DNA of 64,000 nt from Mariniradius saccharolyticus AK6 (GCF_000330725.2 NZ_AMZY02000020.1:1-64000); one strand, 5' to 3'; positions 15,845-25,202 are shown, counted from the first letter of the stretch. The notes: generated by a model not told the origin, from the sequence alone. Numbers and translations are program-made.

Positions 15845-17236
15845 ATGCCAAAGCATAACATCCGAATAGTTCTTTTTGCAATAATCCTATTGGCTTCCTG
15901 CAAAAGTATCAAGCCCGATAACCCTCCGACCCCGACGCTACCCGGACCTCCGTTTGCCACATCGAGCATCAATATTCCGATCGAAATCCCCCTAACCCAG
16001 ATCGAGGGCCGACTCAATGCCGTCCCGGTCAGTAAACTGTTTCAGGACCAAGGTCTTTCCTTGGGCTCGGGATTGACGGCCGATGTCGATGTGGACCGTA
16101 ATGGCCCCATCAAGCTCCAAGGCTTGGACAATAGCAATCTGCAGGTCAGGATGCCCATGAAAGTAAGGGGGAGCTTGAAGATTGAGAAAAAGGTATTTGG
16201 ACAGGTACTCTCCACGAGTATTCCCTTTGATGAAAGTATCAGTCCGCAGTTTCGCTTCCAGCCAGCGATCGGTGAAAATTGGGACATCCAAATCAAGGAC
16301 CTCCAGATCGACAATTGGGGACGGTCCTTGCGCTACAACCTGCTGGGTTTTGAAATCGACCTCGAGCCCTTGATCGAACGGCAAGTCCAACGTGTGTTGG
16401 ACAATCAAATGTTGGCCTCCAACCTAATCCAATTGGATTTCAGGCATACTGCCCAAGAAACTTGGGACATGTTTGCAGGGAGCCATAGCATGGAATTGGA
16501 TGGATTTCACGCGTATCTCAGTACCCAACCCGAGTCCATTCATGTAAGCCAAGAATTCGGTGCCGACCAGGTGCTGAGGCTATACGTCGGTTTGGAGGGA
16601 GCGATAGACGCCGGCATTGGGAATGCTCCCAAGGTCGTAAAAAAGCCATTGCCTGCCATTTCTCCAAATGATCGGAAAGACAATGGACTGGACGTGAAGA
16701 TACCTGTGGTAATTCCATTTCCTGAGTTGGACAGCTACTTGAACAGACAGTTTTCTGGTCAAACACTGCGTCTAGACAGCAAAACCACCTTGGTCCCAAG
16801 CAATCTCCACACTAGCCAATATGGAGACAAGACGCTGCTGTCCATGGATTTCAAAGCGGTCAGAAAGGATAAGAAGGAAATCAGCGGGAAAATGTACTTC
16901 GCAGGAATAGCTGATTATGACTCTGATGCAAAGACAATCCAACTGACGAAGCCGCAGTTCGACGTGAAGTCCGACGACTTTTTTTCCAACCTTGCGATGA
17001 GATTGAAAAGGGCCAAAATCCAACGGCAAATCGAAAAAGTCGCCAGTTTTCCGATTGGTGGGATTTTGGCTGATGCGCCCAATACCCTGCAGCAGATGCT
17101 CCGTTTGGACTTGGGATTTGGCACCATGAAGGTGGAGGAAAGTGCCTTGGACGTGATCGGAATTTTCCAGACTGAGAATGACATTAGGCTGTACCTTCAG
17201 GGAAGTGGCAAGGTCCAAGTCGATATCAACAAATAA
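15845..17236 (+). CDS. DUF4403 family lipoprotein
   Basis: About 463 residues. The N-terminus carries a lipoprotein signal ending ILLASC. The body is a long beta-rich protein with two similar halves, each opening with an IxIPLxQIEGRLN / PVVIPFPELDSYLNRQF type motif, as in DUF4403. The repeated halves resemble lipid-binding tubular folds, so a role in lipid or envelope transport is possible but unproven. The frame is open from 15704, but the ATG at 15845 gives the lipobox at the right distance. Confidence 0.85.
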   Translation: MPKHNIRIVLFAIILLASCKSIKPDNPPTPTLPGPPFATSSINIPIEIPLTQIEGRLNAVPVSKLFQDQGLSLGSGLTADVDVDRNGPIKLQGLDNSNLQVRMPMKVRGSLKIEKKVFGQVLSTSIPFDESISPQFRFQPAIGENWDIQIKDLQIDNWGRSLRYNLLGFEIDLEPLIERQVQRVLDNQMLASNLIQLDFRHTAQETWDMFAGSHSMELDGFHAYLSTQPESIHVSQEFGADQVLRLYVGLEGAIDAGIGNAPKVVKKPLPAISPNDRKDNGLDVKIPVVIPFPELDSYLNRQFSGQTLRLDSKTTLVPSNLHTSQYGDKTLLSMDFKAVRKDKKEISGKMYFAGIADYDSDAKTIQLTKPQFDVKSDDFFSNLAMRLKRAKIQRQIEKVASFPIGGILADAPNTLQQMLRLDLGFGTMKVEESALDVIGIFQTENDIRLYLQGSGKVQVDINK

Positions 17237-17325
17237 GTTCGATCAAACACAATTTGGTACAACTATTCGTTTTCTTCCAAACAGGAAATTGATTATATTC
17301 AATCCTTGTCCGCCACATACATTTC

Positions 17326-18087
17326 ATGAAAAAGACCCCATCGCCAGACACTCCTATGAAAAGAAACTTTGCCGCCGCCTTGTTTGCGCTTGCGATCATC
17401 ATCGCCGCCGCCATTTTGGGAAATGCGGTCATCAACCGCAACAAGAAGTCCGGCGCGATTGAAGTGACGGGCTTGGGTCAAAAGAATTTCACTTCAGACC
17501 TTGTCGTTTGGGAGGGCAATTTCAGCCGGGAAAATATGGATATCAAAACTGCCTATTCCGAGTTGGACAAAGACCGGCAGGCGGTTACCGCCTACCTGAT
17601 TGGCAAGGGCATCCCAAAAGAGAAGATCATCTTCCAAGCCATCAATACCAATCCCCAATACCGCCAAAACTACAGCGCCAACGGTAATTATATCGGGCAG
17701 ACGTTTCTCGGCTACCAACTCAACCAGTCCCTGCAGATCGAATCCAATGAAGTCGACAAAGTGGAAAAGATTTCACGTGAGATTACCGAGTTGCTGCTCC
17801 AAGGAGTGAGGTTCTATTCGCAGCCGCCACGGTACTACTATACCCAACTCGAAAGTCTCAAGATTGAAATGATCTCCAAAGCTACCGAAGACGCACGTGT
17901 CCGTGCAGAGAAGATCGCGGAGAACTCCGGTTCGGATCTTGGCAGGTTGATTTCAGCCAATATGGGGATTTTCCAGATTACGGGACAAAATTCCACAGAG
18001 GACTATTCTTGGGGTGGCACCTTCAATACTTCTTCGAAGGAAAAAACCGCATCCATCACTATGCGCCTCAGCTACGGGGTAAAATAG
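17326..18087 (+). CDS. SIMPL domain protein (DUF541)
   Basis: A 253-residue protein with one N-terminal membrane or uncleaved signal segment (about 14-35), then a SIMPL domain: IEVTGLGQKNFTSDLVVW at the start and AxVRAEKIAENSGSDLGRL near residue 190. SIMPL proteins are periplasmic or membrane-bound and form large assemblies; their function is unclear, with links to oxidative stress. A second ATG at residue 11 (MKRNFAAA) could be the true start. It follows the DUF4403 gene by about 90 bases. Confidence 0.88.
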   Translation: MKKTPSPDTPMKRNFAAALFALAIIIAAAILGNAVINRNKKSGAIEVTGLGQKNFTSDLVVWEGNFSRENMDIKTAYSELDKDRQAVTAYLIGKGIPKEKIIFQAINTNPQYRQNYSANGNYIGQTFLGYQLNQSLQIESNEVDKVEKISREITELLLQGVRFYSQPPRYYYTQLESLKIEMISKATEDARVRAEKIAENSGSDLGRLISANMGIFQITGQNSTEDYSWGGTFNTSSKEKTASITMRLSYGVK

Positions 18088-18153
18088 TCCCCAAGTTTGA
18101 CCCTAGCCTCCATTCCTCTTGAAGCCAAGCAGCTATGATCCTGACTCCATAAT

Positions 18154-18228
18154 GACGGAATTTATGTAAAATGCCTCACCTCACTGCCGGAATTCACGTA
18201 AATTCCGTCGTCTCTCTGACGGAATTTT
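18154..18228. promoter_or_regulatory. Operator-like triple repeat upstream of the DUF1456 gene
   Basis: GACGGAATTTA (18154-18164) has its exact inverse TAAATTCCGTC at 18199-18209 and a further near-copy GACGGAATTTT at 18218-18228. Inside, GGAATTCACGTAAATTCC adds a shorter dyad. All lie 50-130 bases before the start of the DUF1456 gene. Confidence 0.5.
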
Positions 18229-18279
18229 CATTTCTGGTGATTAATCTGTTGGTTTTCAAGCACATATTTTCCAGTATTC

Positions 18280-18750
18280 ATGAACAACAACGACACCCTC
18301 CGCATCCTGCGCTATACCTTTGATTTCAATGATTTTGAGATGATCGACCTTTTTGCACAGGGTGGACGTCAAACCAACCGGGAGGAAGTCAGCAATTGGT
18401 TGAAAAAAGACGAGGACCCGGCTTTCAAGCCGATCTACGACAAGGATTTGGCGGCTTTTCTCAACGGATTCATCATCTTGAAGCGTGGGAAAAAAGAAGG
18501 CGAGCAGCCCCTGCCCGAGAAAAGCCTCAACAACAACCAAGTCTTCCGGAAGCTGAAGATTGCCCTTGAACTCAAGGATGAGGATATTTTGGAAATACTC
18601 GGGTTAATTGGGTTCCGATTTAGCAAACACGAACTCAGTGCAATCTTCCGCAATCCGAGCCAAAGCCAATACCGCCCCTGCAAGGACCAAGTCCTGCGTT
18701 ATTTCCTCCGTGGTCTGCAGATGAAATTTAGGGGAACTGATTTGGCATAA
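18280..18750 (+). CDS. DUF1456 (YehS-like) family protein
   Basis: A 156-residue soluble protein built of two DUF1456 repeats (about 1-70 and 85-153). Each begins with NNxxxRxLxxALxLxDxDxxxIxxLxG and ends with a helix rich in Lys/Arg, a pattern that may bind nucleic acid. E. coli YehS has the same make-up and no known function. A set of inverted 11-bp repeats lies just upstream and may regulate it. It is followed by a convergent gene. Confidence 0.88.
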   Translation: MNNNDTLRILRYTFDFNDFEMIDLFAQGGRQTNREEVSNWLKKDEDPAFKPIYDKDLAAFLNGFIILKRGKKEGEQPLPEKSLNNNQVFRKLKIALELKDEDILEILGLIGFRFSKHELSAIFRNPSQSQYRPCKDQVLRYFLRGLQMKFRGTDLA

Positions 18751-18793
18751 CACAACTCAGCTTTCGACAGTCACTCGGTAGAAATTAACTGGT

Positions 18794-20395
18794 TCAGTTA
18801 TCGCCAGCAATAGCCATGAGTTTACCTGTCAGGCTTTGGATGTTGATTTTTTGAAGCTTGTACTTGTGCACGATAAATAAATTGTGCTCGACAAGAAATG
18901 GGGTGGCTTCCTTTCTTTCGAATGTCAGCACCTCTGCACCATCCTCTTGGACAACAGAGATGCTTTCCTTATTCATCAATACCGTCAAATCTTTGTAGAC
19001 TCCAACTATTTGCCAAAAATCCTCGGAATTGAATTTGCCTATCATGTTCAGGTCATGATTTATCCTTAGCACTTCTTTTTCACTCGTCCTCAGAAAAAAG
19101 GCTTCAGGATATTCTTCCTGCAGCAGTTTGAAACGATTGCCCTGCTTGTAAAAAAGAGGTTCACGTATATAGGTTGTCCAGAAATTCTCCTTGCCGGTTC
19201 CCAGAGGATAAACCTTTACGATTTCCCCGGTTTGTTTTGCGACTCGAATCAACTGAGACTTTCCAACGACTTCTATATAATTATCACCCACCGAAAGATC
19301 TGAAACAAATCCCTCAAGCGGAAGCATGCTAAGGTATCCTTGACTCCCATTCTCAGAATCGTATACAACGATATAGGGACTGCCGCATTTGATTGGAAGT
19401 ACTCCACCGAGATTGGCTTTTCCCAGGTTCACTTGGTACACCAGGCCATCTTCCAGAAAGATTGTACCAGAGCTAGCCATATTTTCAACCAAGGGCTTTG
19501 ACCAAATCACCTTTCCGTTCGAGGCATTTACACAGGATATCTTTTCCCTTGAAGCCAGGTAGATCTTATCATCTGCATAAATCGGGTTTGAAACGATACC
19601 TGTCAGCACATCTTGGCTAATCCCGTAGTAGTAATACCCCGTCAGAAGTCCCAAACCGATGCCCAAGCCCGTGGCTGCAAGTGAGCCTTTGTTGATTTCT
19701 GAAGTGCCTGTCTGTGTATAATAGGCCCAGCCCGAACCATCTTTGATATTTACGGCCTGAAGCCCGTTGGCCACGACACATACCATCGAGTCGTTCAAAT
19801 CAAAGACATCGTTCCACCCATATTCTCTTGGCATGACCCGCTGCCAAAGCTCCTTTCCATTATCCAAATCTATTCCCTTCAAAACGTCTGATTTTCTGGT
19901 TCCGGGGCGCAAAAATGGATATCCGATTGCGATGTTGGACTCTTTTTGAACGTAATACATATCGGTCGTTGCTTCCCATTTGATGTTGCCAGTTTGAAGA
20001 TCCCTGCTCAGGCTTTTTTTCAAGGTCGATTCTATCAACAGAGCAGGTACCTGTTCGAATTTACTATTCAAAAAGTCAGTGGCACGGGACCATTTGATCA
20101 AATGATTCTGATAGTCATAGACGAGGAAGAATCCAGAGTTGAGAAACTTGGTGCCCTTGATATTGGTGTCCCTTATTTCGAGAGAAATCGCCTTATTGTC
20201 TTCATCGGGATAGAATGAGACTATTCTCTTGTCAAATAATACCTCTTGTCCAACAATACTGTCGACAGCGTGAATGGGCTTTGCCAAGGGCACATGCTTG
20301 ACTTTGTAGTAAAAATCATGCGTCTGGGCGACACTGATGACATTGATTGAAAGAGAGCATAGTGCTGAAAGGAAGAAATTTTTCATTCTAGTCAT
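18794..20395 (-). CDS. Exported PQQ-like beta-propeller protein
   Basis: About 533 residues from the ATG at 20395. A signal peptide ends at about VISVAQ. The body has propeller repeats of the PQQ/BamB type: DNGKELWQRVM, KDGSGWAY, NASNGKVIWSKP, KQTGEIVKVYP. There are no obvious PQQ ligands, heme motif or lipobox, so a structural or sensing propeller is more likely than an enzyme. A hydrophobic Gly-rich segment near residue 235 (GLGIGLGLLTGYYYY) could insert in a membrane and is unusual for this fold. The upstream-extended start at 20455 lacks a signal-like N-terminus. Confidence 0.75.
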   Translation of the reverse strand: MTRMKNFFLSALCSLSINVISVAQTHDFYYKVKHVPLAKPIHAVDSIVGQEVLFDKRIVSFYPDEDNKAISLEIRDTNIKGTKFLNSGFFLVYDYQNHLIKWSRATDFLNSKFEQVPALLIESTLKKSLSRDLQTGNIKWEATTDMYYVQKESNIAIGYPFLRPGTRKSDVLKGIDLDNGKELWQRVMPREYGWNDVFDLNDSMVCVVANGLQAVNIKDGSGWAYYTQTGTSEINKGSLAATGLGIGLGLLTGYYYYGISQDVLTGIVSNPIYADDKIYLASREKISCVNASNGKVIWSKPLVENMASSGTIFLEDGLVYQVNLGKANLGGVLPIKCGSPYIVVYDSENGSQGYLSMLPLEGFVSDLSVGDNYIEVVGKSQLIRVAKQTGEIVKVYPLGTGKENFWTTYIREPLFYKQGNRFKLLQEEYPEAFFLRTSEKEVLRINHDLNMIGKFNSEDFWQIVGVYKDLTVLMNKESISVVQEDGAEVLTFERKEATPFLVEHNLFIVHKYKLQKINIQSLTGKLMAIAGDN

Positions 20396-20490
20396 GAGGG
20401 GTGATTGAGAATCTATTGTGTATTGATTTAGGTCTAAAAGTAAACAAGCGATCATCTAATTTCCTAGTGGTCCGCACAAAAAAACTAAAA

Positions 20491-20521
20491 AAAAAGCGAA
20501 GCCTACTCGGCCTCGCTTTTT
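20491..20521 (-). terminator. Intrinsic terminator overlapping the end of the RNase E/G gene
   Basis: AAAAAGCGA (20491-20499) pairs with TCGCTTTTT (20513-20521), with an inner GCC/GGC stem and a TACTC loop. On the minus strand the stem contains the last codons and stop of the RNase gene (stop at 20503), then runs into a T-tract. Terminators that include the stop codon are compact but not rare. Confidence 0.8.
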
Positions 20522-22074
20522 ACTTGAAGTTCTATTTCTTCTCCTGCGTCATCCAGGAATTTGTATTCCGTCACCGGGAGGGAAGAGTCTTTGATCAGTC
20601 TTACCCACTTGAAGTATTTGAAAAACCAGTTCACCCGCTTGGAAATCAAGCCATGCGTAAAGTACGCATACAGATAGGGGTGTAGCCCAATGTGGATTTT
20701 GGAAACATTCTGTATCGTCACCATATGCTCGAGATCTTTTTCGAGCTGATCGGCGACGAGGATGGAAGCTTGTATCTTACCCGTGCCATTACATGCGGGA
20801 CAGGTTTCTTTGGTGACAATGTTGACCTCCGGACGTACCCGCTGCCTCGTGATCTGCATGAGACCAAACTTGCTGAGCGGTAGTACGGTATGCTTGGAGC
20901 GGTCATCTTTCATAACGTCCCGCATCGCGTCATAAATGGCCTTTTTGTTTTCAGCCTTTTTCATGTCGATGAAGTCGATCACGATGATACCGCCCATGTC
21001 GCGGAGTCGCAATTGTCGGGCAATTTCTTTGGCTGCTACCAGGTTGGTCTTCAATGCAGTCGTTTCCTGGTCGCTTTCTTGGTTGGACTTGTTCCCACTG
21101 TTGACGTCAATGACGTGAAGGGCTTCGGTATGCTCGATGATAAGGTATCCTCCCTGCGGGAGACTTATCGTCTGTCCAAACAAGCTTTTGATTTGCTTCT
21201 CAATTCCAAAACTTTCAAAGAGCTTGGCTTTACCGTTGTAAAGCTTTACGATTTTTTCTTTTTCAGGGGCTATAGACCTGATGTAAGACCTGATTTGATC
21301 ATAGACCAATTCATCCTCTACGGTGATTGCGTCGAACGATTCGTTGAGTAGGTCCCTGATGATGGAGGATGCCATACTCATTTCTCCGATTACTTTGTCG
21401 CGCCCTTTGGCTTTGAGGAGTTTTTTCATCCCTTCTTCCCAAGTGGTGAGAAGGTTGCGGAGGTCCTTGTCCAGTTCGGTGACGGACTGTCCCTCGGCCA
21501 CGGTGCGGATGATCACGCCGAAATTGGCTGGCTTGATGGAGGTAATTAAGCGAACCAGCCTCTTTCTTTCTTCGGCACTTCGGATTTTTTTGGATACGTT
21601 GACCGTGTCGGAAAACGGCACCAAAACCAAATAGCGACCTGCAATGGAGAGCTCACAGGATAGTCGCGGGCCTTTGGTAGAGATGGGTTCTTTGACCACT
21701 TGTACCAATACCTGATTTCCTTTGGTCAAAACTGTGGAGATTTTCCCCAGCTTTTCGATATCAGGTTCCCTCTCAAACCCCTTCAGATTGTGGTTTGGAT
21801 AGTTGTTGTTCCGGACAAGCTTGATAAACTTGTTTAGGCTGTTGATCTGTGGACCCAAATCCTGGTAATGCAGGAAGGCGTCTTTTTCATAGCCTACGTC
21901 GATGAATGCTGCATTGAGCCCATTGACGATTTTACGGACAGTACCCAAATAGATATCCCCAACCTTAAACTGGTTTTCCCCACCTTCTGAGTGGATTTCA
22001 ACCAGGTTTTTGTCTTTGAGAAGGGCAATGCGACTACCGTTTTGAGACGAATCAATTACTAATTCTGTGCTCAA
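20503..22074 (-). CDS. rng: Ribonuclease E/G family endoribonuclease
   Basis: A 523-residue RNase E/G. It has an N-terminal S1-like RNA-binding domain (about 35-130: GDIYLGTVRKIVNGLNAAFIDVG), the RNase H-like core with both metal-binding aspartates (DVNSG near 322 and IVIDFIDM near 365), and the zinc link CPACNG near 423-426. It lacks the long degradosome tail of E. coli RNase E, as is usual in Bacteroidota. It should process rRNA and mRNA in the cytoplasm. The only usable start is TTG at 22074, since an in-frame stop lies just upstream. It is downstream of the bS22-like, TPR and HU genes on the same strand. Confidence 0.95.
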   Translation of the reverse strand: MSTELVIDSSQNGSRIALLKDKNLVEIHSEGGENQFKVGDIYLGTVRKIVNGLNAAFIDVGYEKDAFLHYQDLGPQINSLNKFIKLVRNNNYPNHNLKGFEREPDIEKLGKISTVLTKGNQVLVQVVKEPISTKGPRLSCELSIAGRYLVLVPFSDTVNVSKKIRSAEERKRLVRLITSIKPANFGVIIRTVAEGQSVTELDKDLRNLLTTWEEGMKKLLKAKGRDKVIGEMSMASSIIRDLLNESFDAITVEDELVYDQIRSYIRSIAPEKEKIVKLYNGKAKLFESFGIEKQIKSLFGQTISLPQGGYLIIEHTEALHVIDVNSGNKSNQESDQETTALKTNLVAAKEIARQLRLRDMGGIIVIDFIDMKKAENKKAIYDAMRDVMKDDRSKHTVLPLSKFGLMQITRQRVRPEVNIVTKETCPACNGTGKIQASILVADQLEKDLEHMVTIQNVSKIHIGLHPYLYAYFTHGLISKRVNWFFKYFKWVRLIKDSSLPVTEYKFLDDAGEEIELQVKSEAE

Positions 22075-22136
22075 TCGTGTCTGTTTTTAGGATTTAAATG
22101 AACGTGTAGTGTAAAAACTCAAAAAGAAGAAGTGTA

Positions 22137-22226
22137 TTACTTCTTCTTATGTCTGTTTTTTCTCAGTCTTTTCTTACGCTTGTGCGTAGCGATTTTATGT
22201 CTCTTTCTTTTCTTACCGCAAGGCAT
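22137..22226 (-). CDS. bS22-like small ribosomal protein (AURKAIP1/COX24 domain)
   Basis: A 29-residue, extremely basic peptide starting MPCGKKRKRHKIATHKRKKR and ending KKK. It matches the Bacteroidota AURKAIP1/COX24-domain protein, related to mitochondrial mS38 and to the bS22 protein seen on the small subunit in some bacteria. The conserved core is HKxATHKRKKRLRK. It is short enough to be missed by standard gene finders. It lies about 60 bases upstream of the RNase E/G gene and 30 bases after the TPR gene on the same strand, so a ribosome component is coupled to an rRNA-processing enzyme. Confidence 0.88.
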   Translation of the reverse strand: MPCGKKRKRHKIATHKRKKRLRKNRHKKK

Positions 22227-22256
22227 AGTTTTAAAGATTTAAGTGGAACAATTATT

Positions 22257-23075
22257 TTATAGCCTTCCCAAGTAGCTCTCCACACTCGATAGGATCATCG
22301 GATCCTGCGTCATGCCTTGGACTTCCTGAAATTGCTTTTTTGCTTTGTTGTTTTGCTTGGACTCAAAGTAGCTGACTCCCAAATAAAACTGCCCTTGGAT
22401 ATGTTCAGGGTGGTATTTGACAAGTTCTTCAAACCGTTCCGCGGCTTTTTTGTATTGGCCCGATTGCATCGACAGGACGCCCATGTTGTAAAGACCGTCG
22501 GCATTGGTCGGGTCTTCCTCCAGAACCTCACGAAGCATTGTGATACCTTGCATCGGATTCGCGGAAGATACATACGTCATGGCCACTTTTGTCTTGAGGT
22601 CCAAGCGTTTTGGATCTTTTTCCAAAACTTTGTTCAAGTAGTTTCTGGTCTTTTCGGCCAAAAAACTCATTTTTTGTTCATTGAGCGCAAAGGTAAATGC
22701 TTCATAATAAGCAGTACCTGCTTTCTCCCAACTCTCAGGGCTTGAAGTCCGCTCCGCGGCCAAGCCCAAGAAGTATGCGGCAGAATCATATTTGCCTGCC
22801 TTGGAGTAAATCTCGCCTATTTTTTCGGCGATTCCCAGGGATTCTTCCGGACTGGCATCCTCAAAGGACTGCTGAAACTGATACAAGCTTGCCCTGTCAT
22901 CTGCGTCCATCGGCGCATCATGCATTTGGTTGAGCGCAGAGGACTGCTCCTCCGTGCCTGATTCCTGCAAGGCTGCCCCGCTTTCCTCGTTGTCCACCAC
23001 CACCCTCGGCAAAGAGTATAATCCCCCTACAAAGATGACAGCAAAAACTACGGCGATGACTTGGGCTTTTTTCAT
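22257..23075 (-). CDS. TPR repeat protein, membrane-anchored
   Basis: About 272 residues from the ATG at 23075; a TTG two codons earlier is less likely. An N-terminal membrane or signal segment (AVVFAVIFVGGLYSLP) is followed by an acidic linker, then at least three TPRs between about residues 70 and 270 (SAAYFLGLAAERT, ADGLYNMGVLSMQSGQYKKAAERFEELVKYHPEH, QGQFYLGVSYFESKQNNKAKKQF). It likely holds partners at the membrane. In Bacteroidota this gene is commonly found between HU and RNase E/G, as here. Confidence 0.88.
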   Translation of the reverse strand: MKKAQVIAVVFAVIFVGGLYSLPRVVVDNEESGAALQESGTEEQSSALNQMHDAPMDADDRASLYQFQQSFEDASPEESLGIAEKIGEIYSKAGKYDSAAYFLGLAAERTSSPESWEKAGTAYYEAFTFALNEQKMSFLAEKTRNYLNKVLEKDPKRLDLKTKVAMTYVSSANPMQGITMLREVLEEDPTNADGLYNMGVLSMQSGQYKKAAERFEELVKYHPEHIQGQFYLGVSYFESKQNNKAKKQFQEVQGMTQDPMILSSVESYLGRL

Positions 23076-23093
23076 AGGCAAAAGCTTCAGGAA

Positions 23094-23405
23094 TTAATCC
23101 TCCTGAGGCTCAAGTTCTTTGATTTTTTTGCTTCCCTTGATTTTTTCGATGAAAACTTTGGAAGGCTTGAATGATGGCACAAAGTGCTCATCGATCACGA
23201 TAGCTGTATTTTTAGAAATGTTTCTTGCGATTTTCTTCGCTCTCTTCTTGTTGATGAAGCTTCCAAAACCTCTCACATAGATATTTTCCCCTTCAGCCAT
23301 GGAATCCTTTACCACTTTGAAGAAAGCCTCAACGGTTTGAGTCACATCGTCTTTTTGAATCCCGGTCTTTTCCGAAATCTTGGTGATTACTTCTGCCTTA
23401 GTCAC
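23094..23405 (-). CDS. HU family DNA-binding protein
   Basis: A 103-residue HU/IHF protein starting at GTG. The helix pair (TKAEVITKISEKTGIQKDDVTQTVEAFFKVV) and the beta-arm region (IYVRGFGSFINKKRAKKIARNISKN) are intact. Its middle reads VIDEHFVPSFKPSKVF, where the classic form is IPASKVPAFKAGK. A Lys/Glu tail extends it about 12 residues beyond E. coli HU. It should compact the nucleoid. It precedes the TPR gene by 18 bases and is divergent from mutY. Confidence 0.95.
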   Translation of the reverse strand: MTKAEVITKISEKTGIQKDDVTQTVEAFFKVVKDSMAEGENIYVRGFGSFINKKRAKKIARNISKNTAIVIDEHFVPSFKPSKVFIEKIKGSKKIKELEPQED

Positions 23406-23560
23406 TGTTGAATGAATTTAAATTATTTACGAACAAGCTTAACAAGCTATTAACCAACTATTTTTGGGACTGCAAATTTATGGGATGCGATTCAATTAAA
23501 AAACAAAATGTCCAAAATTAGATTGAATTGTTTGCGCTGGTCTTAACCTATTGATTATCA

Positions 23561-24640
23561 TTGATTTTGAATAAAGAAGCATTTGTCGGAAGAATATTAA
23601 ATTGGTATGGTCATTCCAAACGTGATTTGCCATGGCGCAACACGAAAGACCCATATATCATTTGGCTTTCCGAAATAATCCTGCAACAAACCCGGGTGGC
23701 TCAAGGGCTTCCCTATTTTGAGAAATTCCTTGAAAAGTACCCTGATGTCCAATCTTTTGCCTCAGCCCCCTTGGACGAAATACTGCGTATGTGGCAGGGC
23801 TTGGGCTATTACAGCAGGGCGAGAAACATGCATATATGCGCCAATCAGCTTGTCCACAATTACAATGGTGAATTTCCAGCCAATAGCGTAGAACTTTCCA
23901 AACTGAAGGGCATAGGGAGTTATACTGCCGCGGCGATTGCGTCTTTTGCCTTCGATGAGCCAGTCGCGGTCGTGGATGGTAATGTGTTCCGTGTGCTCTC
24001 GAGGTATTTCGGAATCTCTGAAGACATCAATAGCTCACTTGGAAAAAAACAATTTCAAGCACTCGCCAACACACTTATAGCCAAAGAAAATCCCGGTGAA
24101 TACAACCAAGCGATCATGGAGTTTGGAGCCCTGCAATGTGTGCCTATCAATCCTGATTGTAACGCGTGTCCCCTGCGAGATGGATGCTTTGCATACGCAA
24201 GAAATATGGTAGGCGAACTTCCTGTCAAAGTAAAAAATACGAGAATAAAGGAGCGCTTTTTTATATACGGACATGTCACATGTGGTGATTATCTGGTAGT
24301 GAAGCAGCGAGGCGAAGGAGACATATGGCAGGGATTGCATGATTTCCCCTTGGTGGAAACCGCCCTACTTCCTCAAAGGGAGTGGATTGAATCCCGTGTA
24401 TTCGCGGAACTTAGAGAATTTGGGACATTGGTTGTCGAAGATGAACGTCATTGGTTCAAACATATCCTTACCCATCAAAGGATTTTTGCCAGCTTTGTAA
24501 GGTTCGAAGTAAGCGATGTCGGATTCCCAGCTCTCAAAAACTGGACGGAGCAGAATGGATTCAAGCTTGTCCATGTAGATCAACTGGAAAGCTTGGGAAA
24601 ACCAAGATTATTGCTCAAATATTTGAACGGAGAAAAATAA
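23561..24640 (+). CDS. mutY: A/G-specific adenine glycosylase MutY
   Basis: A 359-residue base-excision repair enzyme that removes adenine opposite 8-oxoguanine. E38 in SEIILQQTRV and D139 in VVDGNVFRVL are the catalytic acid and Asp. The helix-hairpin-helix LKGIGSYTAAAI is present, and the 4Fe-4S ligands are C193, C200, C203 and C209 (C-x6-C-x2-C-x5-C). The C-terminal NUDIX-like domain (about 230-355) should read 8-oxoG. The start is TTG at 23561. It opens the mutY-ssb-gldE cluster known from gliding Bacteroidota. Confidence 0.96.
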   Translation: MILNKEAFVGRILNWYGHSKRDLPWRNTKDPYIIWLSEIILQQTRVAQGLPYFEKFLEKYPDVQSFASAPLDEILRMWQGLGYYSRARNMHICANQLVHNYNGEFPANSVELSKLKGIGSYTAAAIASFAFDEPVAVVDGNVFRVLSRYFGISEDINSSLGKKQFQALANTLIAKENPGEYNQAIMEFGALQCVPINPDCNACPLRDGCFAYARNMVGELPVKVKNTRIKERFFIYGHVTCGDYLVVKQRGEGDIWQGLHDFPLVETALLPQREWIESRVFAELREFGTLVVEDERHWFKHILTHQRIFASFVRFEVSDVGFPALKNWTEQNGFKLVHVDQLESLGKPRLLLKYLNGEK

Positions 24641-24692
24641 ACTATTAACTTATCCGAGGTTTTTTAGTCAATCATTTAAACAATCAAACATT

Positions 24693-25139
24693 ATGGCTGG
24701 AGTCAATAAAGTAATATTGGTCGGACACCTTGGTGCAGACCCAGAGGTGAAACATCTCGAAGGAGATAAGGTGGTTGCAAATCTTCGTTTGGCGACAACC
24801 GAGGCGTACAAAGACCGGAATGGCAACCGTATTGAAAGCACCGAGTGGCATGATTTGGAAGTGTGGGACGGTCAGGCGAGAATCGCCGAACAATACCTAA
24901 AAAAGGGTATGCAATTGTATGTGGAGGGAAAAATCAAATCCGACACATGGCAAGACGAACAGGGAAACAATCGGAAGAAAGTCAGGATCAGGGTTCAGAA
25001 TTTCACCATGCTCGGGGGCAAGCCGGAGGGGACCGGCGGTACTGGCTCTTCGACAGGCGGCTATGCTCAAAAACCATCCGGAGGAGAGATGCCACAGGTG
25101 GCAGAAGCATCCATGGACGATGATGATTTGCCCTTCTAA
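24693..25139 (+). CDS. ssb: Single-stranded DNA-binding protein
   Basis: A 148-residue SSB. The OB-fold covers residues 1-110 (MAGVNKVILVGHLGADPEVK, TEWHDLEVWDGQARIAEQYLKKG, IRVQNFTMLG), followed by a short Gly/Ser linker and the acidic tip DDDDLPF, which recruits partner proteins. It acts in replication, repair and recombination. It begins 52 bases after mutY. Confidence 0.97.
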   Translation: MAGVNKVILVGHLGADPEVKHLEGDKVVANLRLATTEAYKDRNGNRIESTEWHDLEVWDGQARIAEQYLKKGMQLYVEGKIKSDTWQDEQGNNRKKVRIRVQNFTMLGGKPEGTGGTGSSTGGYAQKPSGGEMPQVAEASMDDDDLPF

Positions 25140-25202
25140 ATCAATTTGTTGAAGAATTGAGTTTGATTTCGCTATTTTTGCGCATATCATCTTCACGCTT
25201 TA

